In this document: piece by piece, positions 13,054-21,061 of the stretch | Numbering within the stretch: position 1 is the stretch's first letter | Layout: each line of letters starts with the position of its first letter | Origin: an uncultured Coriobacteriaceae bacterium | Lineage (GTDB): Bacteria > Actinomycetota > Coriobacteriia > Coriobacteriales > QAMH01 | DNA length: 22,419 bases | Reading direction: 5' to 3' | NCBI GenBank assembly: GCA_900544245.1 | Contig: UQUH01000027.1 | Location: forward strand, 1 to 22,419 | Notes under the pieces: generated by a model | The model's input: only the letters and a program-made list of their open reading frames with translations | The model's database searches: none | What the model was told of the DNA's origin: nothing | Program-made: the position numbers and the translations under genes

Positions 13054-14301
13054 CTAGCGGATGATGATGGGGATGCCGACCGACACCCGGTCGTACAGTT
13101 CGACGATATTGCTGTTGGACAGGCGCACGCAACCATGACTGCCGGGCGAACCCAGACCGCCGGTGTTCGTCGTGCCATGCAGGAAGATGCCACCGCCGCA
13201 GCTCACGGCCAGTGCGCGAACGCCCAATGGGTTGGACGGGCCGGGCGCGATGGTCTCCTCCATGCCCTCGGACCAGTCGCTGTGCGGGTTATACCAGATG
13301 GGTGCCGGGTCCTTGTACGAAAGCGTGAAGTCGCCCTTGGGCGTCGCATAGCCCGACATGCCCGGCGTGCAGGGATAGCTCGCGACCTCCACGCCGTTTT
13401 CGTAGAGACGCACGCGGCATTTGCGCGTGTCGACGAAGATGCCCTGGCCGGGATCGTTTGACTCGGGTTCGGTGATGATCGCCTCGGCCTGGATGGACAG
13501 GCGCTCCGGGTCACCGTTGTCGGCACCGGCAAGTGCCTCCTCGATGCGCACGACGGTGGCGGGCTCGTCCATCTCCACGCCCCGGGTCGCCGCCGCGACG
13601 ACGAGCGCGTTGCTCGTCTTGTCGTAGGCATAGCCCGCATTCTTGGCCGGCGCGTTTGCCTTTTGGGCGACGGCGGCAACGCGGTCGACGAGCGCGTCGT
13701 GATCCACGACGCACACCGTGCAGATGTCATGACCGGCAGGGGGCATGCCGATGAGCTCGCCAACGGTTACGACGACGCGTACGACGGGATTGGCACGATA
13801 CGGGGCGAACGCCTGCTCGACCGTGGCGTCGATGTCGATGGTGCCGATCTCGCCCATCTCGATCGCATGGCTCGAATCACCCGCCTCCAGGGTGATCGTC
13901 GTGGCGATGCCGCCTTCGACGCGCTTGACGAGCAGGGCGCGCAGCTCGTCGGCCGTCATGCCGGATATGTCGACCTGGCCATCGAGCATCGTTGCCTCGG
14001 GCACGTATTGGGAGCGGGATTCCTCGGACGCGGCAAACGCGACGCAGCAGCACCCGAGGACAACGAGCATGGCGACGGCAAAGACGACGAGGGCCTTTCT
14101 GGCGGGACTCATCTTCTTCTCGGCCTTCTTCGAGTGCTTGGGCCCGGAAGCGGATTTGTCCGCCGTCTGCGAATCGGCCTGCTTCGCGCGGTTTTTCGCA
14201 TCGTACTTGCCAGCGTTTCGCGCGACGGAGTCCATCGTGGTTGCGGCAGCGACCTTCTGGGCGTTCTTGAGAACCGTGCTTTTCGAGCTACCTTTGGCCA
14301 T
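13054..14301 (-). CDS. L,D-transpeptidase (YkuD) with membrane anchor
   Basis: A 415-residue cell-wall enzyme that forms or edits peptidoglycan cross-links, or attaches proteins to the wall, outside the membrane. Residues 1-68 are polar and lysine-rich, presumably cytoplasmic; 69-90 is a hydrophobic anchor ending in GCCCVAFA. A region of about 190 residues resembles the putative peptidoglycan-binding domain often found ahead of YkuD in Actinobacteria. The YkuD domain follows (about 287-415) with VDTRKCRVRLYENG, GDFTL, and the catalytic HGTTNTG and SHGCVRLSN, with Cys391 as nucleophile. The ATG at 14301 has GGAG five bases upstream. It is the first gene of the ldt - larC-like - hsp70 unit. The Cys cluster at the anchor resembles a lipobox, but the long N-terminus makes lipoprotein processing unlikely. 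Confidence 0.92.
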   Translation of the reverse strand: MAKGSSKSTVLKNAQKVAAATTMDSVARNAGKYDAKNRAKQADSQTADKSASGPKHSKKAEKKMSPARKALVVFAVAMLVVLGCCCVAFAASEESRSQYVPEATMLDGQVDISGMTADELRALLVKRVEGGIATTITLEAGDSSHAIEMGEIGTIDIDATVEQAFAPYRANPVVRVVVTVGELIGMPPAGHDICTVCVVDHDALVDRVAAVAQKANAPAKNAGYAYDKTSNALVVAAATRGVEMDEPATVVRIEEALAGADNGDPERLSIQAEAIITEPESNDPGQGIFVDTRKCRVRLYENGVEVASYPCTPGMSGYATPKGDFTLSYKDPAPIWYNPHSDWSEGMEETIAPGPSNPLGVRALAVSCGGGIFLHGTTNTGGLGSPGSHGCVRLSNSNIVELYDRVSVGIPIIIR

Positions 14302-14405
14302 TCACACTCCGCGCTTACGACAAACCAAGTCCGTTGATTTTACTACGAGGCACGGGACCATCCTCGCTCGAAGGACGTTCTGCACATTTTGTTTAGGCAT
14401 TGTTA

Positions 14406-14438
14406 ATGAGACAAGTTGGCCAGACCAAGCCGTCTCAT
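14406..14438. repeat. Hairpin repeat, class A variant (A4)
   Basis: Arms ATGAGAC / GTCTCAT. The centre differs from other class A copies: TTGG and CCAA pair around CCAGA. It overlaps the azlD TGA stop (plus 14435-14437), placing it right at the 3' end of that gene. Confidence 0.8.
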
Positions 14439-14758
14439 ATGAGCATGAGCAGCGCGTAGGAGGCGACGCCCGCGACGATGCACCAGACGAGCGACTTCGT
14501 CTTGTAGCCAACCACGAACACGAGGGCCGCGGAAATCCACGGGATCATCGCCGGCCACGGTCCCGTCGCCCAGCTATCGAGCACGATGAGGTCATTGGCG
14601 ACCAGCGCGGCGAACGCGGCAGGCGGAATGAGGTTGAGCAACCGCACCGCATTGGATGGCAGGGTGCGGCCCTTGAGCGCGAACACCGGAATGACGCGGC
14701 AGGCGAGCATCGTGAGCGCGACGGAAGCGGTGATGATGGCGAAATCGAACCAGCTCAT
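14435..14758 (-). CDS. azlD: AzlD, small subunit of branched-chain amino acid exporter
   Basis: A 107-residue membrane protein with four hydrophobic segments, typical AzlD length. Seen: ACRVIPVFALKGRTLPSNAVRLLNLIPPAAFAAL split across residues 19-52, with the family's RxIP-type motif and IPPAAFAALVAND. With AzlC it exports branched-chain amino acids and analogues. The ATG overlaps the azlC stop by four bases (ATGA), so the pair is translationally coupled. Its stop lies inside hairpin repeat A4. Confidence 0.93.
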   Translation of the reverse strand: MSWFDFAIITASVALTMLACRVIPVFALKGRTLPSNAVRLLNLIPPAAFAALVANDLIVLDSWATGPWPAMIPWISAALVFVVGYKTKSLVWCIVAGVASYALLMLI

Positions 14759-15447
14759 GCACGCTCACCCGGCTTCGTGACCGTCGCGTGGATGTAGCCG
14801 GCGAACATGCCCGCCAACGCGCCGAGCAAGATCGCAGGCCCGGAAAGCCCCGTGAGCTTGCACAGCAGCACGCCCAAAACCGCCACGCCGACGGTGATGA
14901 GGTTCGTCGTCGTAATCTTCTGCATGCACAGCAGGCAGATGAAAATCGAGGTCATGGCAAACGACGCGATGGCAGTGGGCACCGACACGAGATTGCCGAT
15001 GAGCGCGCCCATGACGCAGGCAAACGCCCATGACGACTGACTGCACAGGTTGACGACCGTGGCGCGCTTCACGTCCCAGCCGCCGTTCTCGAAGCGCGCG
15101 AGGTTGACGCCGAAGGACTCGTCGGTGACCGTCGCGCCAAAGAGGAAGGCCAGGCGTTTGCTCGCCGATTCGCAATACCGCGACAGCGAGGCACCGTAGA
15201 GCATCTGGCGCGTGTTCACGAGCGATACGCTCAGGATGATGGAAAGCAGCGGGTTACCCGCGAGCCACATGTTGGGAATCATGTACTGACCGGCGCCGGA
15301 GTAGAAGATGACGCACATGATGAGAACCATGACCCAGTCCATCCCAGCTTGCTGGCACAGCAGGCCGCAGGGAAGACCGAGCACGATGTAGCCCGCCATG
15401 ATGGGCAACGCGGCCTTGAGTCCGTTTGTGAAAACGCTTCTGTTCAT
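14755..15447 (-). CDS. azlC: AzlC, large subunit of branched-chain amino acid exporter
   Basis: A 230-residue membrane protein of the AzlC/YgaZ family with about seven hydrophobic segments. Seen: GLKAALPIMAGYIVLGLPCG (about 9-28) near the start, FYSGAGQYM (about 53-61), NTRQMLYGASLS (about 82-93) and FLFGATVTDESFGVN (about 106-120), all typical of the family. It works with AzlD, encoded immediately downstream with a four-base overlap. The ATG at 15447 is chosen because it gives the family N-terminus; the frame extends further but the extra residues have no family match. The ribosome-binding site is weak (GGG at seven bases). It is divergent from bioY. Confidence 0.92.
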   Translation of the reverse strand: MNRSVFTNGLKAALPIMAGYIVLGLPCGLLCQQAGMDWVMVLIMCVIFYSGAGQYMIPNMWLAGNPLLSIILSVSLVNTRQMLYGASLSRYCESASKRLAFLFGATVTDESFGVNLARFENGGWDVKRATVVNLCSQSSWAFACVMGALIGNLVSVPTAIASFAMTSIFICLLCMQKITTTNLITVGVAVLGVLLCKLTGLSGPAILLGALAGMFAGYIHATVTKPGERA

Positions 15448-15505
15448 AGAACCCACGATGATAGCAGTTTGAAGGCATAGTGGCGGGGACGGGAAGACGG
15501 GGCAT

Positions 15506-15545
15506 TTGACGATTGTCACCCTTTAGTGCATCATTGGGTGACAAT
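15506..15545 (+). promoter_or_regulatory. bioY-birA promoter with BirA operator
   Basis: Arms ATTGTCACCC (15512-15521) and GGGTGACAAT (15536-15545) are perfect inverted copies with a 14-base spacer. This follows the known BirA operator plan of two half-sites near TTGTNAACC separated by 14-16 bases. A -35-like TTGACG (15506-15511) and a weak CATCAT (15529-15534) 17 bases on place the operator across the promoter, so bound BirA would block polymerase. The regulator is encoded in the same unit. Confidence 0.85.
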
Positions 15546-15564
15546 TCGCTCAAGGAGAGAACCC

Positions 15565-16113
15565 ATGTCAAGAACCTCAACAAAGACCATCGTCACCTGC
15601 GGCCTGCTCATCGCGTTGCTCGCCCTGTCGTGCCTATTCACCATCCCGCTCGGCCCGGTACCCTTCACGTTGCAGACCGCCGTCATCATCCTCATATCGC
15701 TGCTCCTCACGCCCGGCCAGGCGGCAGCGACCTGCGGCATCTACCTGCTCATGGGTGCCGTGGGCCTCCCGGTTTTCTCGGGCATGACCGGTGGCTTCGG
15801 CAAGTTCCTCGGTCCCACGGGCGGATTCCTCGTGAGCTACCCCATCGCGGTGACACTCGCAAGCTTCGTCCGGCGCTCCCTCGAGCGCCGTGGCGTGCGC
15901 CAAGTCATCTGCGACGTCGTCGCCGCCGCCTGCATCATCGTCATCGCCGATATCTTGGGCTGGCTGTGGTTCATGGTGGTCACCCAGAGCGACCCGCTCT
16001 CGGCCTTCCTCATGGCAGATGCACCCTTCATCGCCATCGACTGCGCCAAGGCCGTGCTCGCCATTGCCGTGGCCGTCGCCGTGCGCAAGGCGACTCGATG
16101 GCAACGGGCGTGA
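15565..16113 (+). CDS. bioY: Biotin transporter substrate-binding protein BioY
   Basis: A 182-residue integral membrane protein, the S component of the biotin ECF transporter. Seen: about six hydrophobic segments; PLGPVPFTLQTAVIIL (about 29-44), the family signature; GIYLLMGAVGLPVFSG (about 59-74); and GGFGKFLGPTGGFLVSYP (about 77-94) containing the BioY-type GPTGGF motif. The ATG at 15565 has AAGGAG seven bases upstream; a longer frame would start inside the BirA operator and is rejected. No energising subunits are in the window, so it either works alone or uses a shared ECF module. birA follows 12 bases after the stop, giving one biotin-controlled unit. Confidence 0.95.
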   Translation: MSRTSTKTIVTCGLLIALLALSCLFTIPLGPVPFTLQTAVIILISLLLTPGQAAATCGIYLLMGAVGLPVFSGMTGGFGKFLGPTGGFLVSYPIAVTLASFVRRSLERRGVRQVICDVVAAACIIVIADILGWLWFMVVTQSDPLSAFLMADAPFIAIDCAKAVLAIAVAVAVRKATRWQRA

Positions 16114-16125
16114 TACCCTGTCTGC

Positions 16126-17115
16126 ATGCAGACGAACACGAAAGAACGCATCCTCGAGCTTCTTGACGAAGGCAAGGGCTCGTTCGTCTCCGGAGCCGCG
16201 CTCGCACGCGTGCTCGGCATCTCGCGCAACAGCGTCTCAAAGGCCGTGAGCGCGCTACGCGCCGAAGGACACGTGATCGAGAGCGTCACGAACCGCGGCC
16301 ATCGCCTCGTGTCATCACCCAGTACCTTCGAAGCCAGGAGCATCGCCCGCCTCATCGATGATCCCCGCATCACGGTCGAGTTCCACGATACCGTGAGCTC
16401 GACGAACACCGTGGCCAAGCAGCGCGCCGAGGAAGGAGCTTCGGAGGGAACGCTCATCGTGGCAAACTCCCAGAGCGCCGGCCGTGGCCGGCAGGGACGC
16501 TCGTTTTCCTCGCCGAAGGACACCGGCGTCTACTTCACCCTCATCCTACGGCCGCGCTTCGCGCTTGGCGATGTCGCGCTCGTCACGAGCTACGCGGCGT
16601 GTTGCCTCGCCGCCACAATCGACGAATGCACGGACCGACATGCGCAAATCAAGTGGGTGAACGACGTCTTCGTCGACGGACGCAAGGTGAGCGGCATCCT
16701 GAGCGAGGCAAGCTTCGACGCCGAGACGCAGAGCGTCGCCTACGTCGTGGTGGGCATCGGCGTGAACGTCATCGAACCCGAAGGCGGATTCGATGACGAA
16801 ACCAATATCGCCGGAGCGCTTGTCGATGACAGCGATGATGCCAACACCCTGCGCTGCCACATCGTCGCCGACACGGTCAATCGTTTCATGCGCGACTACG
16901 AGCGCATCCCGAGCATGCCGCATCTGGCCGATTACCGCGCGCGCTCCCTACTCGACGGTCGCCATGTCGAGGTCCACGCAGGCATCGAAACCTTCGAGGC
17001 GCAGGTGATCGGCATCGACGACGACTTTACCTTGCGCGTGCGACTCGATTCGGGTGAGGAGCGCAACCTGGCAAGCGGCGAGGTCCACATTCCCTCGGCC
17101 CAGCTTGCACAATAA
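16126..17115 (+). CDS. birA: Biotin-protein ligase and biotin repressor BirA
   Basis: A 329-residue two-role BirA. An N-terminal winged-helix domain (about 1-63; SGAALARVLGISRNSVSKAV recognition region near 22-41, then GHVIESVTNRGHRL) binds the bio operator. The ligase domain has SSTN (91-94), SAGRGRQGRSF (117-127) for biotinyl-AMP, KWVND (176-180) with the catalytic Lys176, KVSGILSE (187-194) and GIGVNV. A C-terminal beta domain ends it (about 270-325). It attaches biotin to carboxylase carrier proteins and, when loaded, represses bioY. The ATG at 16126 has little Shine-Dalgarno, but lies 12 bases behind bioY and may depend on coupled translation. Repeat A5 follows 14 bases after the stop. 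Confidence 0.95.
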   Translation: MQTNTKERILELLDEGKGSFVSGAALARVLGISRNSVSKAVSALRAEGHVIESVTNRGHRLVSSPSTFEARSIARLIDDPRITVEFHDTVSSTNTVAKQRAEEGASEGTLIVANSQSAGRGRQGRSFSSPKDTGVYFTLILRPRFALGDVALVTSYAACCLAATIDECTDRHAQIKWVNDVFVDGRKVSGILSEASFDAETQSVAYVVVGIGVNVIEPEGGFDDETNIAGALVDDSDDANTLRCHIVADTVNRFMRDYERIPSMPHLADYRARSLLDGRHVEVHAGIETFEAQVIGIDDDFTLRVRLDSGEERNLASGEVHIPSAQLAQ

Positions 17116-17129
17116 AGACAGCCGGTTAC

Positions 17130-17158
17130 TGAGACACTTGCTCAGAGCAACTGTCTCA
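17130..17158 (+). repeat. Hairpin repeat, class A copy 5 (A5)
   Basis: Arms TGAGACA / TGTCTCA. The centre TTGCTCAGAGCAA can form its own stem. It fills the short gap between convergent birA and the ZIP gene, where no standard terminator is visible. Confidence 0.88.
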
Positions 17159-17956
17159 TTACGCCATGCCGGCCAGCGTGACGCCGAGGAGGACGACGCC
17201 GGCGCCCACGAGCAGGCCGGCAATCGTGAGCTTTGCGTTATCGGTGCGCAGCGCATGCGGCGCGAGTTCGCAAATGACGATGTAGAGCAGCAAGCCAACG
17301 GTAAGCGCAATCATGAAGTGCACGATGTGGTCATCGGCTGCCGAGCCAATCGCGAGCATGATCAGACCGCCCACGAAGGTCGAGAGCGCCGCGACGGCCA
17401 GAATGCCGACACGACGGCCAAGCGACTGATCGCGCACGCCGGAGTAGATGATCATGCCCATGGGCATGTTATGGATGCCAATGCCGAAGGCGAGCAGGAA
17501 CGCGGCCGTGACCGACTGGGTCGCCACGCCGTAGACGGACATGCCCTCGATGATGTTGTGAACCGTAAGGGCGATCACCACGGCGACGCTCACGTGCAGC
17601 GCGCTACCGTGCGGATGCCCGGAAACCACGGGCGCGTGAGTGAGGTCATGTGCATCGTCATCCTCGACATGACCGTGAGCTTCGTGCTTGCCGTGATCGG
17701 CATCCGGCAGGAAGCGGTCGAGCGCCGCGAGTGCCGCGAAGCCCAACGCCACGGCAACCACAGTGAGAAGCCAGCCGATGTGCTCGATACCCTCGAATAC
17801 CTCGGGCACGAGGTCAAGCGCGAGCAGCATGACGATGGCGCCGAGGGCGACGGCCACCGAAAGCTCGCTCACGCGATGCTCGTTCTTGGCAAAGCCAGCA
17901 ATGGCCGCGCCTATCAGCACGAAGATGCCGAGCACGAATGTGATGAGAAGCCCCAC
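17159..17956 (-). CDS. ZIP-family metal transporter
   Basis: A 265-residue ZIP (ZupT-like) transporter that would bring Zn2+ or other divalent metal into the cytoplasm. About eight hydrophobic segments are seen. A histidine- and aspartate-rich cytoplasmic loop lies at about 84-118 (HGKHEAHGHVEDDDAHD). The metal-site motif in the fourth helix is HNIIEGMS (133-140). In the fifth it is HNMPMG (162-167), where the family normally has a Glu in place of the second Met. The GTG at 17956 is preceded by GAGGGACAGG. It stands alone, divergent from the SLC13 gene, and repeat A5 lies at its stop codon. Confidence 0.9.
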   Translation of the reverse strand: MGLLITFVLGIFVLIGAAIAGFAKNEHRVSELSVAVALGAIVMLLALDLVPEVFEGIEHIGWLLTVVAVALGFAALAALDRFLPDADHGKHEAHGHVEDDDAHDLTHAPVVSGHPHGSALHVSVAVVIALTVHNIIEGMSVYGVATQSVTAAFLLAFGIGIHNMPMGMIIYSGVRDQSLGRRVGILAVAALSTFVGGLIMLAIGSAADDHIVHFMIALTVGLLLYIVICELAPHALRTDNAKLTIAGLLVGAGVVLLGVTLAGMA

Positions 17957-18049
17957 GCCTGTCCCTCATGTCCCGCATTTCACGCCGCCCACATGGCGGC
18001 TCTTGCAACGAGCCATATTACCCCAGCGAAATCGCACTTTGGTGCCATG

Positions 18050-18079
18050 TTGGTATCAAATGCCCAAGAGGACTATTCT
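18050..18079 (+). promoter_or_regulatory. Promoter of the SLC13 permease gene
   Basis: TTGGTA (18050-18055), 18-base spacer, TATTCT (18074-18079), in an AT-rich patch about 40 bases before the GTG start. Confidence 0.5.
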
Positions 18080-18117
18080 GTAGCCAATCAGATTAACCAG
18101 AGGGGACGAGAGACGAC

Positions 18118-19554
18118 GTGGACGAGGTAGCTCGCAGGCAACGCGCAAAACGCATCGGCGGCGCGATCGGCGGCATCCTCGTCGGTGTCCTCATGGCGCT
18201 CTTTCTGCACCCAGAAGGCCTAAGCCAGCAGGGTTGCTACGTGCTCGCCATTCTCGCCGGATCAATCGTCTGGTGGATCTGCGGTGTCCTGCCGGAGTTC
18301 GCTACGGCTCTGATTATGGTGATGCTCTTCGCGCTCGTCGGCGGCATTTCGGCAGTCACGAGCTTCTCGTTCTTCTCCAACCCCATATGGTGGCTACTCG
18401 TCGGTGCGTTCTCCATCGGTCTGGGAATGAAGGAGACCGGATTGCTCGAGCGCATGGCGCTCGCCATCGTAAGCCGCTTTCCCTCGTCATTTGCCGCGCA
18501 GGCCATTGGTTTTTTCGCCTGCGGGACCTTGCTCGGCCCGCTCATTCCCTCCATGGCCGCCAAGGCCTCGCTTCTCGCTCCACTCGCGATGGAAGTGGGC
18601 GACATCCGGGGCTACGAACGTCAGGGACGCGAGGCGACCGGACTTTTCCTCGCGATGTTCACCGGCGTGCAGACGGCTGCGCCCTTGTTCATCAGCTCCT
18701 CGATTGTCGGTTACACGCTGTTGGCCATCTACCCGGCAAGCGTCCAGGCGCAGTTCGACTTCGTGCACTGGTTCGTCAGCGCACTCCCCTGGTTCGTTCC
18801 GATGGCCGTCCTCAACCTCGTCTTCATCGTCCTTCTCTACCGCCCGCGCGCCACGAGGCGAAGCGAGGGTGGCGTCTCGCACGACACGCATGATGACATA
18901 CTCGAAAAACGTCACGAGCTCGGGCGCATGAGCCTCGACGAACGCCGCATGGCCATCATCACGGCCGCGACCGTGCTGCTTTGGGTCACGCAAGGCCTGC
19001 ACGGCATACCGGCATGGATTCCCGCCGTCGGTGCTCTCGTCGCGATGACCGCCTGCGGCATCATCAACAAGAAGAACTTCGGACCGGGCATCGGCTGGGG
19101 GTCGCTCATCTTCATCGGCATCGTGCTGGGATTGGGAGATGTCTTCGCCGAGGCAGGCATCACCGAATGGATCGTCGCCGAGTTCACGCCACTCGTCATG
19201 GCAATCGCGAGCAATCCCTACGCACTCGTCGTCGGCATCGCGCTCATCACGATCGCGGCGCGCTTCCTCATCGTCTCGCAGACCGCCTTCATCAACATCT
19301 TCCTGGCTTTCGTCATTCCCATCGCAATCACCCTCGGCATCAATCCCTGGGTCATCGGGATGGCAAGTTACACGGTCATCAACGTCTGGTTCGTGCAGTA
19401 CCAAAACCCCGTGTACCTGGCGGCCTTCTACAGTGTCGACGGCAAGATGGCCAAACACTCCAAGCTCGCCGAATACTGCATCCTCTACACGGCCATCGCA
19501 ATCATCTGCTTGCTCGTCGCCGTGCCTTTCTGGCAAGCGATGGGATTGTTCTAA
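18118..19554 (+). CDS. SLC13/DASS-family anion permease
   Basis: A 478-residue integral membrane protein with about 12 hydrophobic segments, of the divalent anion:Na+ symporter/exchanger type (dicarboxylates, citrate, sulfate). Seen: a GCYVLAILAGSIVWWICGVLPE opening (about residues 40-61, first helix pair); GAFSIGLGMKETGL (about 97-110); LLGPLIPSMAAKASLLAPLA (about 138-157) at the place of the first SNT-type substrate loop, here changed; a long polar loop at about 240-275; and IVSQTAFINIFLAFVIPIA (about 382-400) at the second SNT-type loop, as SQT. Substrate cannot be named. The GTG at 18118 follows GAGAG; a promoter lies at 18050-18079. A terminator hairpin begins at the stop codon. Confidence 0.85.
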   Translation: MDEVARRQRAKRIGGAIGGILVGVLMALFLHPEGLSQQGCYVLAILAGSIVWWICGVLPEFATALIMVMLFALVGGISAVTSFSFFSNPIWWLLVGAFSIGLGMKETGLLERMALAIVSRFPSSFAAQAIGFFACGTLLGPLIPSMAAKASLLAPLAMEVGDIRGYERQGREATGLFLAMFTGVQTAAPLFISSSIVGYTLLAIYPASVQAQFDFVHWFVSALPWFVPMAVLNLVFIVLLYRPRATRRSEGGVSHDTHDDILEKRHELGRMSLDERRMAIITAATVLLWVTQGLHGIPAWIPAVGALVAMTACGIINKKNFGPGIGWGSLIFIGIVLGLGDVFAEAGITEWIVAEFTPLVMAIASNPYALVVGIALITIAARFLIVSQTAFINIFLAFVIPIAITLGINPWVIGMASYTVINVWFVQYQNPVYLAAFYSVDGKMAKHSKLAEYCILYTAIAIICLLVAVPFWQAMGLF

Positions 19555-19587
19555 ATCAGATAAGCAGCTGCGTATTTGCCTGATTTT
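19553..19587 (+). terminator. Terminator of the SLC13 gene
   Basis: AAATCAG (19553-19559) pairs with CTGATTT (19580-19586), with inner UAAG/UUUG pairs, followed by a short U run. It overlaps the TAA stop codon. Confidence 0.6.
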
Positions 19588-19600
19588 GCAAGTGGTCCGC

Positions 19601-19743
19601 ACATTTTTTGCGTTTTTCTAGGACTGCACGATGCCATATGCACGTTTTTTGCGTTTTCGCAGCCTTTTTCACACATAAACCCTAGATAAACGAAAAAAAC
19701 GTACAGGCCAGTTCCTTTCATCCTAGAGAAACGCAAAAAACGC
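19601..19743. repeat. Four-copy AT-rich inverted repeat cluster
   Basis: Four related units of about 23 bases: two on the plus strand (19601-19623 and 19641-19664, core TTTTTTGCGTTTT, first ending TCTAGGA) and two on the minus strand (19681-19703 and 19721-19743, reading CCTAGA/TAAACGC/AAAAAA on plus). The first and last match at about 19 of 23 positions as inverted copies, so the whole can fold into a large nested hairpin. It fills the gap between the convergent SLC13 and MFS genes. The A/T runs stand out in this GC-rich genome. Confidence 0.8.
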
Positions 19744-19765
19744 GCATCGCACCGCGGCCGCACCC

Positions 19766-21031
19766 TTACTTTCCGTGCGGAAACACGATGAGCGCAATGG
19801 CATAGCCGACGACGAACATCGCCGCGCCGCCAAGCATGACGGGAAGAAACCCGACGGAATCGGCGACGAAACCCCACAACGAGGCGCCCAGCCCGACACC
19901 CATGTCATTGGCGAGGAGAAACATGGCATTAGCCGCGCCCCAACGTTCCGGCGGTGTGTTCTTGACCGCCATCGAGTTGAGCAGCGGAAACGCGAAGCCC
20001 ATCGACAGGCCGAAGAAGAATCCCCCGATATAGAGCATCCATTCGGTATGCACGAACGCCATGACGAGAAACATCGCGATACCGCATAGGTTCGTCACCA
20101 GGAAGAGGATGCGCGGCGGCACGATGTCGAGCAGGCGGCCGCCCAGAAAACGCGAGGCCGTCATCGCGATGGCGCCCACGAAGAAGAACATGCCGGCATT
20201 CGAGAGGCCAAGCGACTGGGCGTACAGCGCGGTGTAGCTCACGGGAATCGCAAAGCCGAGGCAGATGACGATCATCGGCAGGGCGCCGACAAAGGCACGC
20301 TTCTCGAAGAGCGCCGCGAGCCCGCGATAGCGATCCGCGTCCTCGACCTCCTCCTCGATCGCCCCGATGTCACCATCGGCTGCCTCCTCGGCAAGCCTGC
20401 GGCGGCGTTCCTCGAGCACGCGGTATTCGGAGGTCTCGGGCAAGCGCTCGACATGTTTCTCGTAATTGCAGCACATGACGAGGATGAGAAGCACCGCCCC
20501 CACACCGGCAACGCCCGCGAACAGACTCTCGGCAAAGGCGAGCGAGCAGAGGAAGATGCCGAAGGCCGGGCCAAATGCCATGCCAAGCGATTGCCCGAGC
20601 GCGTAATAGCCGATGCCCTCGCCCAGACGCTCGGTCGGCAAGACGTCAGCGGCGGCGGTCGCGCTCGCCGTCGTCACGAAGGCAAAGCCGACGCCCTGCA
20701 GCACGCGCAGCACAATTTGCGGATAGAAGCCGGGAAGCGGAATGGCAAGCACCGTGCCCGCGATGAGCAGGAGCGCACCGGCGACCATGATGCGCTTGCG
20801 TCCCGTGCGGTCGACGATGCGGCCGGCGAACAGACGCGCAACGGCCGCGGCAATGGAGAAATCGAGGATAAGCGCACCGGCAAAGCTCGTCGTTCCGCCG
20901 ATACGCGTGATGTAGAGCGGCGTGCCGTTGTTGAGGGCCTGGCAGGAGACGAACGCGCAAAACGCGATGGCGAGCGTGAGGGTGAAGTCGCCCGTCCACA
21001 ACCGTTGTTTATGCGCACAGCTCTTCGCCAT
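19766..21031 (-). CDS. Major facilitator superfamily transporter
   Basis: A 421-residue MFS protein with about 12 hydrophobic segments in two sets of six. Seen: motif A in the 2-3 loop, GRIVDRTGRKRIMV (about 70-83); GVGFAFVTTASATAAADVLP (about 113-132); GIGYYALGQSLGMAFGPAFG (about 139-158), a motif C-type stretch seen in drug:H+ exporters; a charged central loop at about 190-245 rich in Glu and Arg; and a second motif A-like GGRLLDIVPPR. Substrate unknown; a drug or metabolite efflux role is the family default. The ATG at 21031 has AGAGG about 12 bases upstream, a long spacing. It lies 72 bases behind folD on the same strand with repeat A6 in between, so co-transcription is uncertain. Confidence 0.88.
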   Translation of the reverse strand: MAKSCAHKQRLWTGDFTLTLAIAFCAFVSCQALNNGTPLYITRIGGTTSFAGALILDFSIAAAVARLFAGRIVDRTGRKRIMVAGALLLIAGTVLAIPLPGFYPQIVLRVLQGVGFAFVTTASATAAADVLPTERLGEGIGYYALGQSLGMAFGPAFGIFLCSLAFAESLFAGVAGVGAVLLILVMCCNYEKHVERLPETSEYRVLEERRRRLAEEAADGDIGAIEEEVEDADRYRGLAALFEKRAFVGALPMIVICLGFAIPVSYTALYAQSLGLSNAGMFFFVGAIAMTASRFLGGRLLDIVPPRILFLVTNLCGIAMFLVMAFVHTEWMLYIGGFFFGLSMGFAFPLLNSMAVKNTPPERWGAANAMFLLANDMGVGLGASLWGFVADSVGFLPVMLGGAAMFVVGYAIALIVFPHGK

Positions 21032-21061
21032 TGCTTTTGCTTCCTCTCGAAAGGGCGAGAT

